DNA from: Gloeocapsa sp. UFS-A4-WI-NPMV-4B04
Lineage (GTDB): Bacteria; Cyanobacteriota; Cyanobacteriia; Cyanobacteriales; Chroococcidiopsidaceae
DNA length: 38,874 nt
Reading direction: 5' to 3'
Assembly (NCBI GenBank): GCA_019359535.1
Contig: JAHHHE010000028.1
Span: 1 to 38,874, forward strand
Numbering within the stretch: position 1 is the first letter of the stretch; every line of letters starts with the position of its first letter. The notes under the pieces were generated by a model. That model saw only the letters and a program-made list of their open reading frames with translations. It did not search any database and was not told where the DNA came from. The position numbers were made by a program, and so were the translations under genes. This document shows positions 1 through 8,198 of this stretch, piece by piece.

Positions 1-53
1 TTAATGGCTCCGCTCTCTTTAGTCAAGTTGTTTGCCCTGCAAGTAACCTTCAT
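1..53 (-). CDS. 5' end of next gene in the secretion operon (partial)
   Basis: An ATG on the minus strand (51-53) opens a reading frame that runs off the window edge, so only about 17 codons are visible (MKVTCRANNL...). It starts about 25 bases after the stop of the VirB8-like gene and in the same direction, which fits the next gene of the operon (a VirB9- or VirB10-like product would be expected by virB gene order). The visible residues are too few to identify a family. Confidence 0.4.
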   Translation of the reverse strand, partial: MKVTCRANNLTKESGAI

Positions 54-78
54 CTTAATTTGAACAATTTTAAACTCT

Positions 79-801
79 TCAAACTCTTTGTATATCTTCT
101 TTCTGAAAATTAGATGCGTTTGCCCTGTCAATTGAATGAACGTACACATCTTTGTTGAAAGGGATCGCTTTGCCTGTGTTGTCACCTTGGTCAAATGTCA
201 ATAAGTTGGCAACCATCTTCACTTTCCATTCCCCTGGCTTTAACTGCTGTGGCTCAGAGAGGTGAGTGACCACTAACATTACTTGTGTGCCACCAGAAAA
301 GACGCTTCTGGGTGTTAGGGTTGCTATCTTTTTGAGAAATTCGACGCGGAAGTTTTCAGATAAAGCGAAACTTGCTTCCCAACTTGGCGTAGTTACTTTG
401 TCTCCACCAGAACCAATGGCATCGGTTTTGATTGGGACACCGGGGTCAGGTTGTGGAACGTTCTTTTGACCAGAATCTGATGCTGGTGGCAATGTGCCAG
501 ACCAGTTAAACATCAGAGCCATCGTCTCGCCAACAAAATGTTTAATTGTTGCTGGAGTGCGGTCAAAATTTTCAATTGCCGTAACTCGTACCACCCGCCC
601 ATCTACCAGTTGCACCAATGAGGGAGGGGGTTTGCGGCTAAGGCGTTGTAACCAGACACCTTCAATGAGTAGCAGTAAAAGGATTAAAATTTGGAAAATG
701 CCTGTACCAAGTACAAACAACGGCATTATTTCTGTTTTGGGAATTTTTAACAGCCGTTTGCTAGCTCTAGACTTAGGCTTTGGAGTTTTTAGGGCTTGCA
801 T
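79..801 (-). CDS. VirB8-like type IV secretion inner-membrane protein
   Basis: The 240-residue protein has a basic cytoplasmic N-terminus (about residues 1-25), one strongly hydrophobic segment (about 28-50, FVLGTGIFQILILLLLL) and a long soluble domain. That is the topology of VirB8/TraE proteins, which sit in the inner membrane and scaffold the secretion channel with a periplasmic NTF2-like domain. I cannot name a diagnostic motif, so the call rests on topology, length (VirB8 is about 230-240 residues) and position: it follows VirB6-like in the order VirB2-B3-B4-B5-B6-B8. A proline- and glycine-rich linker lies near residues 105-130. It could instead be an unrelated cyanobacterial T4SS membrane protein. 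Confidence 0.5.
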   Translation of the reverse strand: MQALKTPKPKSRASKRLLKIPKTEIMPLFVLGTGIFQILILLLLLIEGVWLQRLSRKPPPSLVQLVDGRVVRVTAIENFDRTPATIKHFVGETMALMFNWSGTLPPASDSGQKNVPQPDPGVPIKTDAIGSGGDKVTTPSWEASFALSENFRVEFLKKIATLTPRSVFSGGTQVMLVVTHLSEPQQLKPGEWKVKMVANLLTFDQGDNTGKAIPFNKDVYVHSIDRANASNFQKEDIQRV

Positions 802-840
802 AAAACACTGAAATTACTATTGCTTGGCAAAGGTCAAAAA

Positions 841-1932
841 TTACAAGATTTGCGCTACAGAAGTTATGGCTGTGGATGCCATGCTAGTGAGCGAATTCCA
901 CACTGCCATCCCACCCCCTGCTGCTAGTGCTGATGAAAAAAAAGGTGACAGAACACCGATAAATACGGCGAACCACAGGTGGTCTACTTGCTCGACATCA
1001 ACCATGATTGTGGAAGCAAGTCCAGCTGTGATGTTGAAGCACAACTTAGCGATAAATAGTGAGAATATTCCTGATAGCCAAGCGTAAACTGGCTTGCCCC
1101 CAACAGGTAATAAGGAACCTCCCACAGCTAATGGCCCTAATAAAATAGTCAGGAGCAAAGCAAATTCTAGAAAGCTTTGAAACGCATATTGAAAAGCCAT
1201 CAGCAAGCTGTACACTGCCGCTTCCCATGCTGGCCCTGTTACTGTCCAAAAAACTGACCGTAGTTGGTCATCCCAACTCCCATTCCAGTCCGCGAGCTTG
1301 GTTAACATACTTCCCACCCTGGCTGATTCGCGTGTTAGCCAGTTTGACTCACCATTTGCTTGCCCATATGCTTCAAGCAAGTCTTGTGCATCTTTGAGGG
1401 CAATTTCCATGCACTGTAATTGTTGTTTGCCCGTGAGTGACTCACATTGCTTGATCCAGCCTTCAATTGTAGGACGGACGGCAGATAGACCCTGCGCTTG
1501 ACGATAAGCATCATCTAACTTCACGCCAAGATGAGTGCTAGCTAAGACTGTTTGATTTGTTTGATTGATGATTTCTCGCAAGTCATAGCTAAAACTAGCT
1601 AGTCGATACATTGAAGAGTCCGAAGGCTTTGTCAGTAAAAACACAATTAATAATGGCCAGATGAAGCTGGTAATCGGTCTAGTTAAATTTCCTTCGTTGA
1701 GATCCTTAATCATCTCCACAGTGAAAAATAACAACGTGCCAACTGCAAACAGTACCCCTACATCTACTAATGCTGTATATAGTGGTCCTTCTAGGACATT
1801 TATCCACAGTTTGTCGTAAGCCTCGATAGTCTCTGCTGCTGCTCGGCGACCACTTTCGGAAATTTCGGGAAAGTTAAAAATTCCGAAATTTCTAGCAGCA
1901 TTGATTAAATAAAAGTTGAGGGAAACTGACAT
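841..1932 (-). CDS. VirB6/TrbL-like polytopic membrane protein
   Basis: This 363-residue protein has several hydrophobic segments: around residues 57-75 and 85-102, then a cluster from about 238 to 345. A long soluble loop (about 110-230) lies between them. VirB6/TrbL proteins are inner-membrane channel components with 5-8 transmembrane helices and a large periplasmic loop, and this length and topology fit. It starts at an ATG preceded by GGAG and lies 17 bases after the VirB5-like gene, 39 bases before the VirB8-like gene, so it is surely in the same operon. The C-terminus is small-residue rich (SSALAAGGGMAVW), as is common in this family. Sequence identity to known TrbL cannot be judged here. 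Confidence 0.65.
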   Translation of the reverse strand: MSVSLNFYLINAARNFGIFNFPEISESGRRAAAETIEAYDKLWINVLEGPLYTALVDVGVLFAVGTLLFFTVEMIKDLNEGNLTRPITSFIWPLLIVFLLTKPSDSSMYRLASFSYDLREIINQTNQTVLASTHLGVKLDDAYRQAQGLSAVRPTIEGWIKQCESLTGKQQLQCMEIALKDAQDLLEAYGQANGESNWLTRESARVGSMLTKLADWNGSWDDQLRSVFWTVTGPAWEAAVYSLLMAFQYAFQSFLEFALLLTILLGPLAVGGSLLPVGGKPVYAWLSGIFSLFIAKLCFNITAGLASTIMVDVEQVDHLWFAVFIGVLSPFFSSALAAGGGMAVWNSLTSMASTAITSVAQIL

Positions 1933-1949
1933 AATATCTGAACAACTCC

Positions 1950-2855
1950 TTAGTGCAAGGAAGATTGAGAAGCAATAGATAACAGCTTGGCTGCTTGGGC
2001 GCTGCCTTCTACTCGTCGAGCGCGGTTAGTTTCGTCCAAGCTGCGGGAAATATTTGTGATGTTGAGGTTGGTGTATTGGGTATCCACTCGTGCTTGCAGT
2101 GCATCAGCTCGCATCGCTCCTAAAATTAGTGATTGTTGCGCCATGACGCGGATCTGCTTTTTCTGTACATCTTGGGTAACGTCAAGCTTCTGGGATTGGT
2201 CAGCGTCAGTTGCAATTCCTGTCAAGGTTTTCTGAGTTGCGTCAATTTCTTGCCGCATTCGCTTTTGTCCCGCTTCACCTAAAACAGATTCAATTCCCAT
2301 CCGTGTTAGGTCGCGGTCAATTTGATTTCCGGCATACGTTCCCCAGACGACTTTATTAATTTCAAAAGCATCTGGAATATCAGCAGGGTCAGAAGCGCTC
2401 GCCCCTTCGTCAATCCTGCCGCGAACCGCGTTGGGATTAGGTATACCCATGCCTCCTTGGGAATCTTTAATGATGTCACTAATATCGGGTGTACCACTAT
2501 CCCCACTACCACCATCGTCACCACCACTGCTTTGACACCAAGGGCCATCGGTTGGCACAAATGGCCCAGTTGATGGAAAATCTTTGCAGGGGTCATTGAG
2601 TAGGTTATCGAGAATGTCAATCCACCCTTCGATGCCGAGGTTGTTTAAGACAACGGATTCGATGATTTTCCAGATGTCGCCGCCAAGCACATCACTTAAG
2701 AAAGCCTGGGCTGACCCGAATCCGATAAACAGAGCAAGAGATGTTGGTGCAGTAACCAGGAATAGCGCTCGCTTTAAACGCTTATGTCGTTTATCAATTC
2801 CAAATGCTGCGCTCGGCTGGGAATCTTTTGGTTTAGGGCTGAGACTTACTGTCAT
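1950..2855 (-). CDS. VirB5/TrbJ-like exported pilus-associated protein
   Basis: The 301-residue protein has a hydrophobic segment at about residues 33-52 (LFLVTAPTSLALFIGFGSAQA) that resembles a signal peptide with an AQA cleavage site, then a Cys-containing, Gly/Ser/Asp-rich linker (about 90-130), then a helical, Gln-rich C-terminal half. VirB5/TrbJ proteins are small exported helical proteins at the pilus tip, encoded between VirB4 and VirB6, which is exactly this gene's position. It begins 12 bases after the VirB4 stop, with a GAAAGG ribosome-binding site. The basic residues before the hydrophobic segment (HKRHKRLKR-like) fit a Sec signal or membrane anchor. Assignment is by architecture and gene order. 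Confidence 0.55.
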   Translation of the reverse strand: MTVSLSPKPKDSQPSAAFGIDKRHKRLKRALFLVTAPTSLALFIGFGSAQAFLSDVLGGDIWKIIESVVLNNLGIEGWIDILDNLLNDPCKDFPSTGPFVPTDGPWCQSSGGDDGGSGDSGTPDISDIIKDSQGGMGIPNPNAVRGRIDEGASASDPADIPDAFEINKVVWGTYAGNQIDRDLTRMGIESVLGEAGQKRMRQEIDATQKTLTGIATDADQSQKLDVTQDVQKKQIRVMAQQSLILGAMRADALQARVDTQYTNLNITNISRSLDETNRARRVEGSAQAAKLLSIASQSSLH

Positions 2856-2867
2856 GTCAAACCTTTC

Positions 2868-5618
2868 TTAAGGAACGATTGCTAGTGCTACTTCTGCGGT
2901 CTCATGTGCTGGTATTTCTAAACGCTTACGAGCGCGGATTGTAGCAGTTAGGTACTTCGCGTACTCCGAATAAGCCTCGTACTTATCGTTATAGCGGCGG
3001 AGAAAGTAATCGCGCACTGCTTGTTCGTCTGGATTATTGGCGACTGCCGCTAGTTGAACGTAGGCTGGATGGTAGCGGCAGAAGGTGAAGCTACCTCTGT
3101 CGTCCAACAACCAACGGCTATATATTCCTTGAGGTTGCGGGTAAAATTGTTCACCTGCATTTTTACTAATAATGTGACGTGGATATTCCAGATAATGCTC
3201 GAAAGAGCGAATAGCGTTTGTCTGAATCCGCCCAATTAAGCGAGTAGTTAAGTTCTGAAATATGATGCTGCCAGCAACTGACTCGGCGATCGTGTTTGGG
3301 TCTTGTCCGGTTATAATCACCCGAATCCCTGACTTAGCACCGTTGGCACATAAGCTTCCTACCAAGTTAGCGATCGCTGGAAACTTGAATAGGATTGGAC
3401 TTTCATCAATGAAGAAAATAGATACTGGATATTCCAGCGCTCGCCGGAGAGCGGCGGAATAAGCAGCCAGAGAAAGGATTGCGGCATCTTCACCATCTGA
3501 GAGTTGACGTAGAGCGAAGACGAGTAAGGGAGCATTTGTGGGAATACTAGAGGGAGTAGAAATTGCCTTGCCGACTCTACTCCCAAGCCAGTATTTTAGC
3601 CGGAGCCGAATTCGGTCAATTACTTTTGGATCTACTTCCGTATCTAAGCCCAGTTGGTCTAACTTACAGAAATCTAAAAAGTCGGCAAGGGTCGGCATTT
3701 GCATCCAAGCAGCAGAGCCGAAACCATCTTCAAGCGCTAAGTCATATCGCTTTTGAATTTCAGTATTCTCAAAGAAGTTATTGATTGCTAGATAGAGAAT
3801 AGTCCGGATGTCTTGAGTCAATAGCTGATCAGCGCTGACGTTGATCACCATTGCCAGTATTGCCGATGCTAAGAAGTCTTTGTAGTCTTGAAAACGCTCC
3901 TGCTGCAACTTAGATGATAAAGAACGCAAGTCGGGAATTTCAAACAAATTATTTGACTCTTTGCTGATATCAAAGTACGCCCCAAGATTTGCCATGAAGT
4001 CGGTGTAGTCAGAAAACGTACTTGTCCCATCTGGCTTTGGATAGTCCAAAGCAACAACAGGTATCCCCCGCGCTAGCGCTTGAGTGAGAATGCCACTTAC
4101 TAGAACAGACTTACCTGATCTTGTAGTCCCGAAAATCCCCAGGTTTCTGTGTTCGGTAAACAGATCCAAGAAAATCGGAGTTCCACCATCTTCACCAATT
4201 AATTCCAAGCCTTCACGATCTTTACTGCGTGTGCAGACTAAAGATATCAGCCCAGGGACTTCACTGCTTAAGTAAAGCTGACGACGATTAAATGGTGTCG
4301 CCAGTAAACTTTCATTGACAATTGGTAAAGTTTGAAGCAACACTTTCCAAGTGTATTCCGTTTCCCGACTTACCCATGCCGGACGACGAAAGCAGCTTTC
4401 AATATAGCGGCAAGCTTCATCTAGACGTTCTAAACTACGACGGTGTACCAGAATTGTTACGGCTGTATGGAAAGGGATCGCTCCCTCATAGAGTTGTTCT
4501 TGCGCTGAAACAGAACGTTGAGTTTTTATCTGAGCTGCAACATCAATTGACTTCTTTTCATTCGCCCGTAGAGCAGTTACATTTGACTGCTTCAAAAGGC
4601 GCTGCATTGATGTCCGCACCAACGTGGGATTCGCGGGTGTGAGCTGACAGAATACTTCTGTATTAACAACAACATCACGCGCCAGGATACTTGTAACATA
4701 TTGTAGCTGCGATGTCTTGTTACTCCAGCCACCAGGTTTATCCCAAAAAGTTAGCGCTCCCACATAATTGTTGTTTAGCCAAACCCATTGGCGATCAAAT
4801 ACTGGTACGCTGTCACCTAGTAACAGGGTTGTACTATGAACTTGAGAGTTGATTTCTTCGTGGATACCCTTTTTATCTAAAATTAGTAGTTGCGGAATTG
4901 GAATCGGCTCGGATGAATTAAAACGTCGCCATAACCCGTCCCAGAGTTCTTGCTCATCTAAAGCCCGGATTACCAGACCCATTTTTGTAGATAGCAATTG
5001 CTCCCACTGTAAAAAGCCATCAGTAAAGGCACTTGTCAGTAACGAGCGCAATTGAGTTTGCTGCTGCACTTCTGTTTCACCCTTGAACCAGGTGTACAGT
5101 GTTTTGATTTTGCCTAAAGTTCGTTCGATCCAGTCTGTACTACCTCGTCGCCTTGCTGAGTCTTGGGTGTAGGTCACGTACAAACGTAAGAATTTAGGTT
5201 CTCTCAGACCCTGCTTAGTCAATTCTTGAACCCGACCTCTTTCCCCTGTTAGCAGAAATCTTAGTTCATTGCTAGGTGCAGTTTTCACTAAGTCTGCCAA
5301 TTGCTGCTGCCGCTCTCTATCTGATGAGAAGGCTGATAAGTGAAAAGTTATTCGTTCGCCAAATGGTAATTCTTTTAGCCCCGCTTCTAAGTTTTCAAAG
5401 ATGTTATCTATTTCCTCACTACTAAGAAAGCTGTGAATGCCTTGGCACTCAAAGCCGAAAGTGAAGCAGAAATTGTCAGCTTTCCCTTTTTTAAGTAAAT
5501 AAGCTCCAACGTGCCGATCTCGTAGCTTCAGGCGCACCATTGTTGCCAGATGTACTAAGTCCTCGAAGGGCGTGAAAGTCTGCTCTCCTAACTTCTTTTT
5601 ACCAATCTTTTGTTTCAT
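2868..5618 (-). CDS. virB4: VirB4/TraC-type conjugative ATPase
   Basis: The 916-residue protein is the cytoplasmic motor ATPase of a type IV secretion system, energising pilus assembly and substrate transfer. The Walker A motif GTTRSGKS lies near residue 497, followed by a helix and the VALDYPKP segment. The Walker B motif is FFIDESP near residue 734, and a downstream ITGQDPNT segment (about 773) resembles the Q-containing motif of HerA/VirB4 ATPases. The N-terminal 450 residues form the family's membrane-interacting domain. Length is typical for VirB4/TraC (800-900). The start codon overlaps the stop of the upstream fragment ORF as ATGA, indicating translational coupling. This is the most secure member of the operon. 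Confidence 0.88.
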   Translation of the reverse strand: MKQKIGKKKLGEQTFTPFEDLVHLATMVRLKLRDRHVGAYLLKKGKADNFCFTFGFECQGIHSFLSSEEIDNIFENLEAGLKELPFGERITFHLSAFSSDRERQQQLADLVKTAPSNELRFLLTGERGRVQELTKQGLREPKFLRLYVTYTQDSARRRGSTDWIERTLGKIKTLYTWFKGETEVQQQTQLRSLLTSAFTDGFLQWEQLLSTKMGLVIRALDEQELWDGLWRRFNSSEPIPIPQLLILDKKGIHEEINSQVHSTTLLLGDSVPVFDRQWVWLNNNYVGALTFWDKPGGWSNKTSQLQYVTSILARDVVVNTEVFCQLTPANPTLVRTSMQRLLKQSNVTALRANEKKSIDVAAQIKTQRSVSAQEQLYEGAIPFHTAVTILVHRRSLERLDEACRYIESCFRRPAWVSRETEYTWKVLLQTLPIVNESLLATPFNRRQLYLSSEVPGLISLVCTRSKDREGLELIGEDGGTPIFLDLFTEHRNLGIFGTTRSGKSVLVSGILTQALARGIPVVALDYPKPDGTSTFSDYTDFMANLGAYFDISKESNNLFEIPDLRSLSSKLQQERFQDYKDFLASAILAMVINVSADQLLTQDIRTILYLAINNFFENTEIQKRYDLALEDGFGSAAWMQMPTLADFLDFCKLDQLGLDTEVDPKVIDRIRLRLKYWLGSRVGKAISTPSSIPTNAPLLVFALRQLSDGEDAAILSLAAYSAALRRALEYPVSIFFIDESPILFKFPAIANLVGSLCANGAKSGIRVIITGQDPNTIAESVAGSIIFQNLTTRLIGRIQTNAIRSFEHYLEYPRHIISKNAGEQFYPQPQGIYSRWLLDDRGSFTFCRYHPAYVQLAAVANNPDEQAVRDYFLRRYNDKYEAYSEYAKYLTATIRARKRLEIPAHETAEVALAIVP

Positions 5619-6052
5619 GAGACTTTATCTTGAGATGCTATTTGGTGCTGCCGTTCACTATCAAATGAGTTGACTTCTGGAGCAAAAGTGATTTGTTCGG
5701 TATAAGGCAGTTCTTTTAGTCCCGCTTCCAACTTCTCCAAAATGGTATTTACTTCTCCTGCACTAAGGACGCGCATGATTTCCCGACATTCAAAGACAAA
5801 AATGAAACCAATCTTTTGCTTCATCAAGCAGAAATTTTGCCCCTGCATAAATTCTGTACAGTCAGAAAACGTACTTGGAGCATCCGGTTTCAGATAACCA
5901 CGAATAACAGCAGGTGTTTCTGTCTCTTGTAAATAAGCTTGAGTAAGGATGCTACCTACTAAAACAGACTTGCCAACTCTCGATTGGGGCAGGATGGTGT
6001 AGAAAAAGCCAGACTTCACAGACATTGTTTTAGCGAAGGTTCTTTTTTTCAT
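5615..6052 (-). pseudogene. Scrambled virB4 fragment ORF, permuted order
   Basis: This ORF encodes about 145 residues made from two virB4-like pieces in the wrong order. Its first half (SRVGKSVLVGSILTQAY then KPDAPSTFSDCTEFM) matches the Walker A region of the adjacent VirB4 (SGKSVLVSGILTQAL, KPDGTSTFSDYTDFM; about residues 500-545). Its second half (FVFECREI, LEAGLKELPYTEQITF) matches VirB4 residues of about 50-100 (FGFECQGI, LEAGLKELPFGERITF). The segment MKQKIG, identical to the VirB4 N-terminus, sits between them. Walker B and most of the protein are missing, and the P-loop reads SRVGKS. The stop overlaps the virB4 start (ATGA), so the remnant may be kept only for translational coupling. 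An ATG at 6052 is a more likely start than 6148, which would lie deep inside the VirB3-like gene. Confidence 0.75.
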
Positions 6053-6350
6053 CTGTTGTTTCAAGTAGAGATTGGTACTGTGCATATCCGCGCGTGACGT
6101 ATGGAACGTCCACAAATTTTGAGAGGAAACGCCAAGCTTTGTCTCCAAACAGAATCCAACAGATAGCCATCAACCAGGCAGCTAGTAAAAAAGTCCACAA
6201 CCAGTTCAAGTTCAACAGTCCCTTGCAGAACCAGCAAAATATTAAGATCAGTCCCCAAGGAATAATTTGACTAGCAGGAAACGGACCTAAGTTCGGTTGT
6301 GCGCCTAAAATCTGGTTGACGGGACGAAGCTTACTGTTTGGCTCAAGCAT
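6030..6350 (-). CDS. VirB3-like small membrane protein
   Basis: The product is about 106 residues from the ATG at 6350. A TTG at 6371, overlapping the upstream stop, would add seven residues. It has two hydrophobic segments (IIPWGLILIFCWFCKGLL and WLWTFLLAAWLMAICWILF) followed by a charged C-terminal tail. VirB3 proteins are about 100-110 residues with one or two membrane helices near the N-terminus, and are encoded between the VirB2 pilin and VirB4, as here. The gene starts about 10 bases after the VirB2-like stop and its 3' end overlaps the virB4 fragment ORF by some 20 bases. The sequence has no other recognisable domain. Confidence 0.55.
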   Translation of the reverse strand: MLEPNSKLRPVNQILGAQPNLGPFPASQIIPWGLILIFCWFCKGLLNLNWLWTFLLAAWLMAICWILFGDKAWRFLSKFVDVPYVTRGYAQYQSLLETTDEKKNLR

Positions 6351-6360
6351 TGTTAAGCTG

Positions 6361-6900
6361 TTAGGTGACAATTAACTCTGTGAGAACGTCAGCAACTGTA
6401 ACTACAATCACAACTAATATCGGCAGTCGAGCTGCCACTTGCCAATCGTCATCTTGACGTACCGAATTCACTACATTTATCAGTGCTACCGCTATATAGA
6501 GCAGATAAAGCGCTCGTAGTGTGGCAAATACAATTCCAATTGCTGTACTTGACAAATTGAATTCTTGGTTGAAAAAATCCTCCGCAGCACTAAAAAATAG
6601 TGCATGGGCTGGCGGGGTAAAGTAATTCAACCACGCTGTTGCCAGGATTGTTGCTATTACTAGCAGTAGTCCCTGTGAGTACAATTTCCACCGCTTAATT
6701 TTCTTAAACTGTGCGTATGATATTGCCGTAGTTCCCGCCAGTATTGCTACTCCTATTAGCGATGGATCACTCACAATCATGTTTCCCAAGCCAACTGAGA
6801 TTGCTGCTATAGCTAAATGGTCAACTGGCAATCCCAGAATTGTCTCTTCACATTGGTGCAAAGCAGCGACGGTAGAAAATTGAGTTCCTTTCTCAGTCAT
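6361..6900 (-). CDS. VirB2-like pilin with extra N-terminal membrane domain
   Basis: This 179-residue membrane protein appears to have two parts. Residues of about 1-72 carry two hydrophobic stretches and end in QFKKIKRWKL; they match the separate 95-residue protein encoded just upstream. Residues of about 75-179 look like a VirB2-type pilin: a hydrophobic signal-like segment ending in AHA (possible signal peptidase site before LFF), then a short amphipathic region and two hydrophobic helices separated by a polar turn (VRQDDDWQVAAR). Mature VirB2 pilins are two-helix proteins of about 70 residues, so the fit is good. A GAGGAG ribosome-binding site lies 6 bases before the ATG. It heads the operon B2-B3-B4-B5-B6-B8. 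How the N-terminal domain would be processed is unclear. Confidence 0.55.
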   Translation of the reverse strand: MTEKGTQFSTVAALHQCEETILGLPVDHLAIAAISVGLGNMIVSDPSLIGVAILAGTTAISYAQFKKIKRWKLYSQGLLLVIATILATAWLNYFTPPAHALFFSAAEDFFNQEFNLSSTAIGIVFATLRALYLLYIAVALINVVNSVRQDDDWQVAARLPILVVIVVTVADVLTELIVT

Positions 6901-6979
6901 AAAAATCTCCTCTTTTTAGCAACTATGGTTTTGGCTGACGCTTTACGGAACATCTAACAACGTGATCGCTCCTTCGTGA

Positions 6980-7267
6980 TCAACTTGCGCTCTCCTTCGC
7001 GCTGCTGAGTTTCTGGCGCTTAATTTTTTTGAATTGGGTGTGAACCACTGCTACAGCCATGCCAAAGAGCGCTGTTGATAATTGCGCTGGATCGTTAGCA
7101 ATCATATTTAATAAGCCAACCCCAAGGGCAGCTACAGTTAAATGAGAACGAGGCACACCTAATAGCTTTGATTGAGAACGCCTTTGGGAAATAGCAGAAT
7201 CTTTCGGTTCGTGATAGAGCATAGAAAACTCCAAAATATTGTTGTAGGCAAGTACGAAATCAAACAT
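6980..7267 (-). CDS. Small membrane protein, paralogue of the pilin N-terminal domain
   Basis: The 95-residue protein carries two hydrophobic stretches and a basic C-terminus. From about residue 34 it aligns without gaps with the start of the neighbouring VirB2-like protein: LLGVPRSHLTVAALGVGLLNMIANDP against ILGLPVDHLAIAAISVGLGNMIVSDP, and HTQFKKIKRQKL against YAQFKKIKRWKL. It therefore is either a partial duplicate or the ancestral stand-alone form of that domain. The start has a GGTGAG ribosome-binding site. It lies 79 bases upstream of the VirB2-like gene in the same direction and is likely the first gene of the operon. Function is unknown; a membrane assembly role in the secretion system is a guess. 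Confidence 0.6.
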   Translation of the reverse strand: MFDFVLAYNNILEFSMLYHEPKDSAISQRRSQSKLLGVPRSHLTVAALGVGLLNMIANDPAQLSTALFGMAVAVVHTQFKKIKRQKLSSAKESAS

Positions 7268-7513
7268 TTCTAACTCACCAAAAAGGCAGTTGTGATATCC
7301 TCCCTTTTGCTGGTGCTAACCCTAACTTTTCTATTTCGTGGGGGTTACTATTTAAACTCTTGTTTCTATCTGTCTTTTAGCAGCAAGAGCTTTATCAAAC
7401 TTGATTCAAACTCACAAGAATAAGTCTTGATACCCAAACCACCTATCAACACTTTTATAGTCTTGTTGATTACTCCAAAATTTGCAAGCTTTATTTTTTA
7501 AGGATGTTTAACT

Positions 7514-7599
7514 TTTTACTTAAAACAGTGGTCAAAGTTGGACAGAGTTGGACAGAGTTGGACAGAGTTGGTCAAAGTTGGACATAATTTTACTTAAAA
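7514..7599. repeat. Five 10-bp iteron-like repeats flanked by 12-bp direct repeats
   Basis: Positions 7531-7580 hold five head-to-tail 10-bp units (GTCAAAGTTG, three copies of GACAGAGTTG, GTCAAAGTTG) followed by a sixth partial unit (GACAT). The array is bracketed by perfect copies of TTTTACTTAAAA at 7514-7525 and 7588-7599. A 10-bp period places each unit on the same DNA face, as expected for cooperative protein binding. It lies in the 648-bp AT-rich gap (7268-7915) between the secretion operon and the MerR-like gene, so an operator, a transfer origin or a replication origin are all possible. I saw no other gene in this gap. Confidence 0.7.
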
Positions 7600-7915
7600 T
7601 TTTATTAAAACTTTACTTTCAGGTTTTAGCTAAATTTCTAAGCACATAAATTGTTCTGTTAATTGAAACAAGGTGTAGTAGATATTTTTTTGAAAAATTG
7701 GTAAACTGATCTAAGTTGTTGAGTTATTAGCAAAGTCATTTTTTTAAAATTGCTCATCTTAACTATTCAGTATTTTTTGTGTTTGTTACTACCAACTATC
7801 TTACGGCTCTACTTGGTTAAACAATATCCGTAATCGCTTAAATGCCTGTGGGGTCAATAAGCGAGTAATTAAGTATTAAAGATAAGACAAATAGCTCAAA
7901 CGAACGAAATACATT

Positions 7916-8152
7916 ATGGACAAATACAACATTTATGAATTCGCTCGATTAATCGGGGTTAGCGATCGCACTCTCAGGCGCTGGGATAATGAAGGAACGT
8001 TTTGTGCTTACCGCACACCAGCAGGTCGTCCTTACTATACGGACACACACTATCTGCAATACACGCACTCAGATTCTCGGTTGATTAAAAATAAAAGCAA
8101 AAATAACCAGGCACAAGGTTCATATAAGCAAATTCCACCAACGGCTTGCTAG
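7916..8152 (+). CDS. MerR-like helix-turn-helix protein (IS607 resolvase N-terminus-like)
   Basis: The 78-residue protein is essentially a single MerR-type winged HTH. Residues of about 4-38 read YNIYEFARLIGVSDRTLRRW, then a DNEG turn and R-P-GRPYYT, the pattern of MerR proteins and of the DNA-binding domain that begins IS607-family serine recombinases. The catalytic serine-recombinase domain is absent and the remaining tail (about 45-78) is short, basic and Asn/Lys-rich. It may be a stand-alone regulator or excisionase-like factor, or a remnant of an IS607 element. No clear ribosome-binding site precedes the ATG. It sits next to the 10-bp repeat array and points away from the secretion operon, so autoregulation or operon control is plausible but inferred. 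Confidence 0.7.
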   Translation: MDKYNIYEFARLIGVSDRTLRRWDNEGTFCAYRTPAGRPYYTDTHYLQYTHSDSRLIKNKSKNNQAQGSYKQIPPTAC

Positions 8153-8198
8153 ATCGACAATTTCGCGTAAACGCTCTCTAGGTAGAATTCAATAAATT

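Noticed and set aside
6148..6371. The long version of the virB4 fragment ORF (from 6148) and the TTG start of the VirB3-like gene (6371).
   Set aside because: The first would overlap the VirB3-like coding region by more than 100 bases with no similarity there; the second is less likely than the ATG at 6350.
7531..7585. CRISPR or microsatellite reading of the 10-bp repeats.
   Set aside because: Units are too short for CRISPR and too regular and bracketed for random slippage; described as iteron-like instead.
7916..8152. A complete IS607-type insertion sequence.
   Set aside because: Only the HTH part is present; there is no serine recombinase catalytic domain and no TnpB gene nearby.
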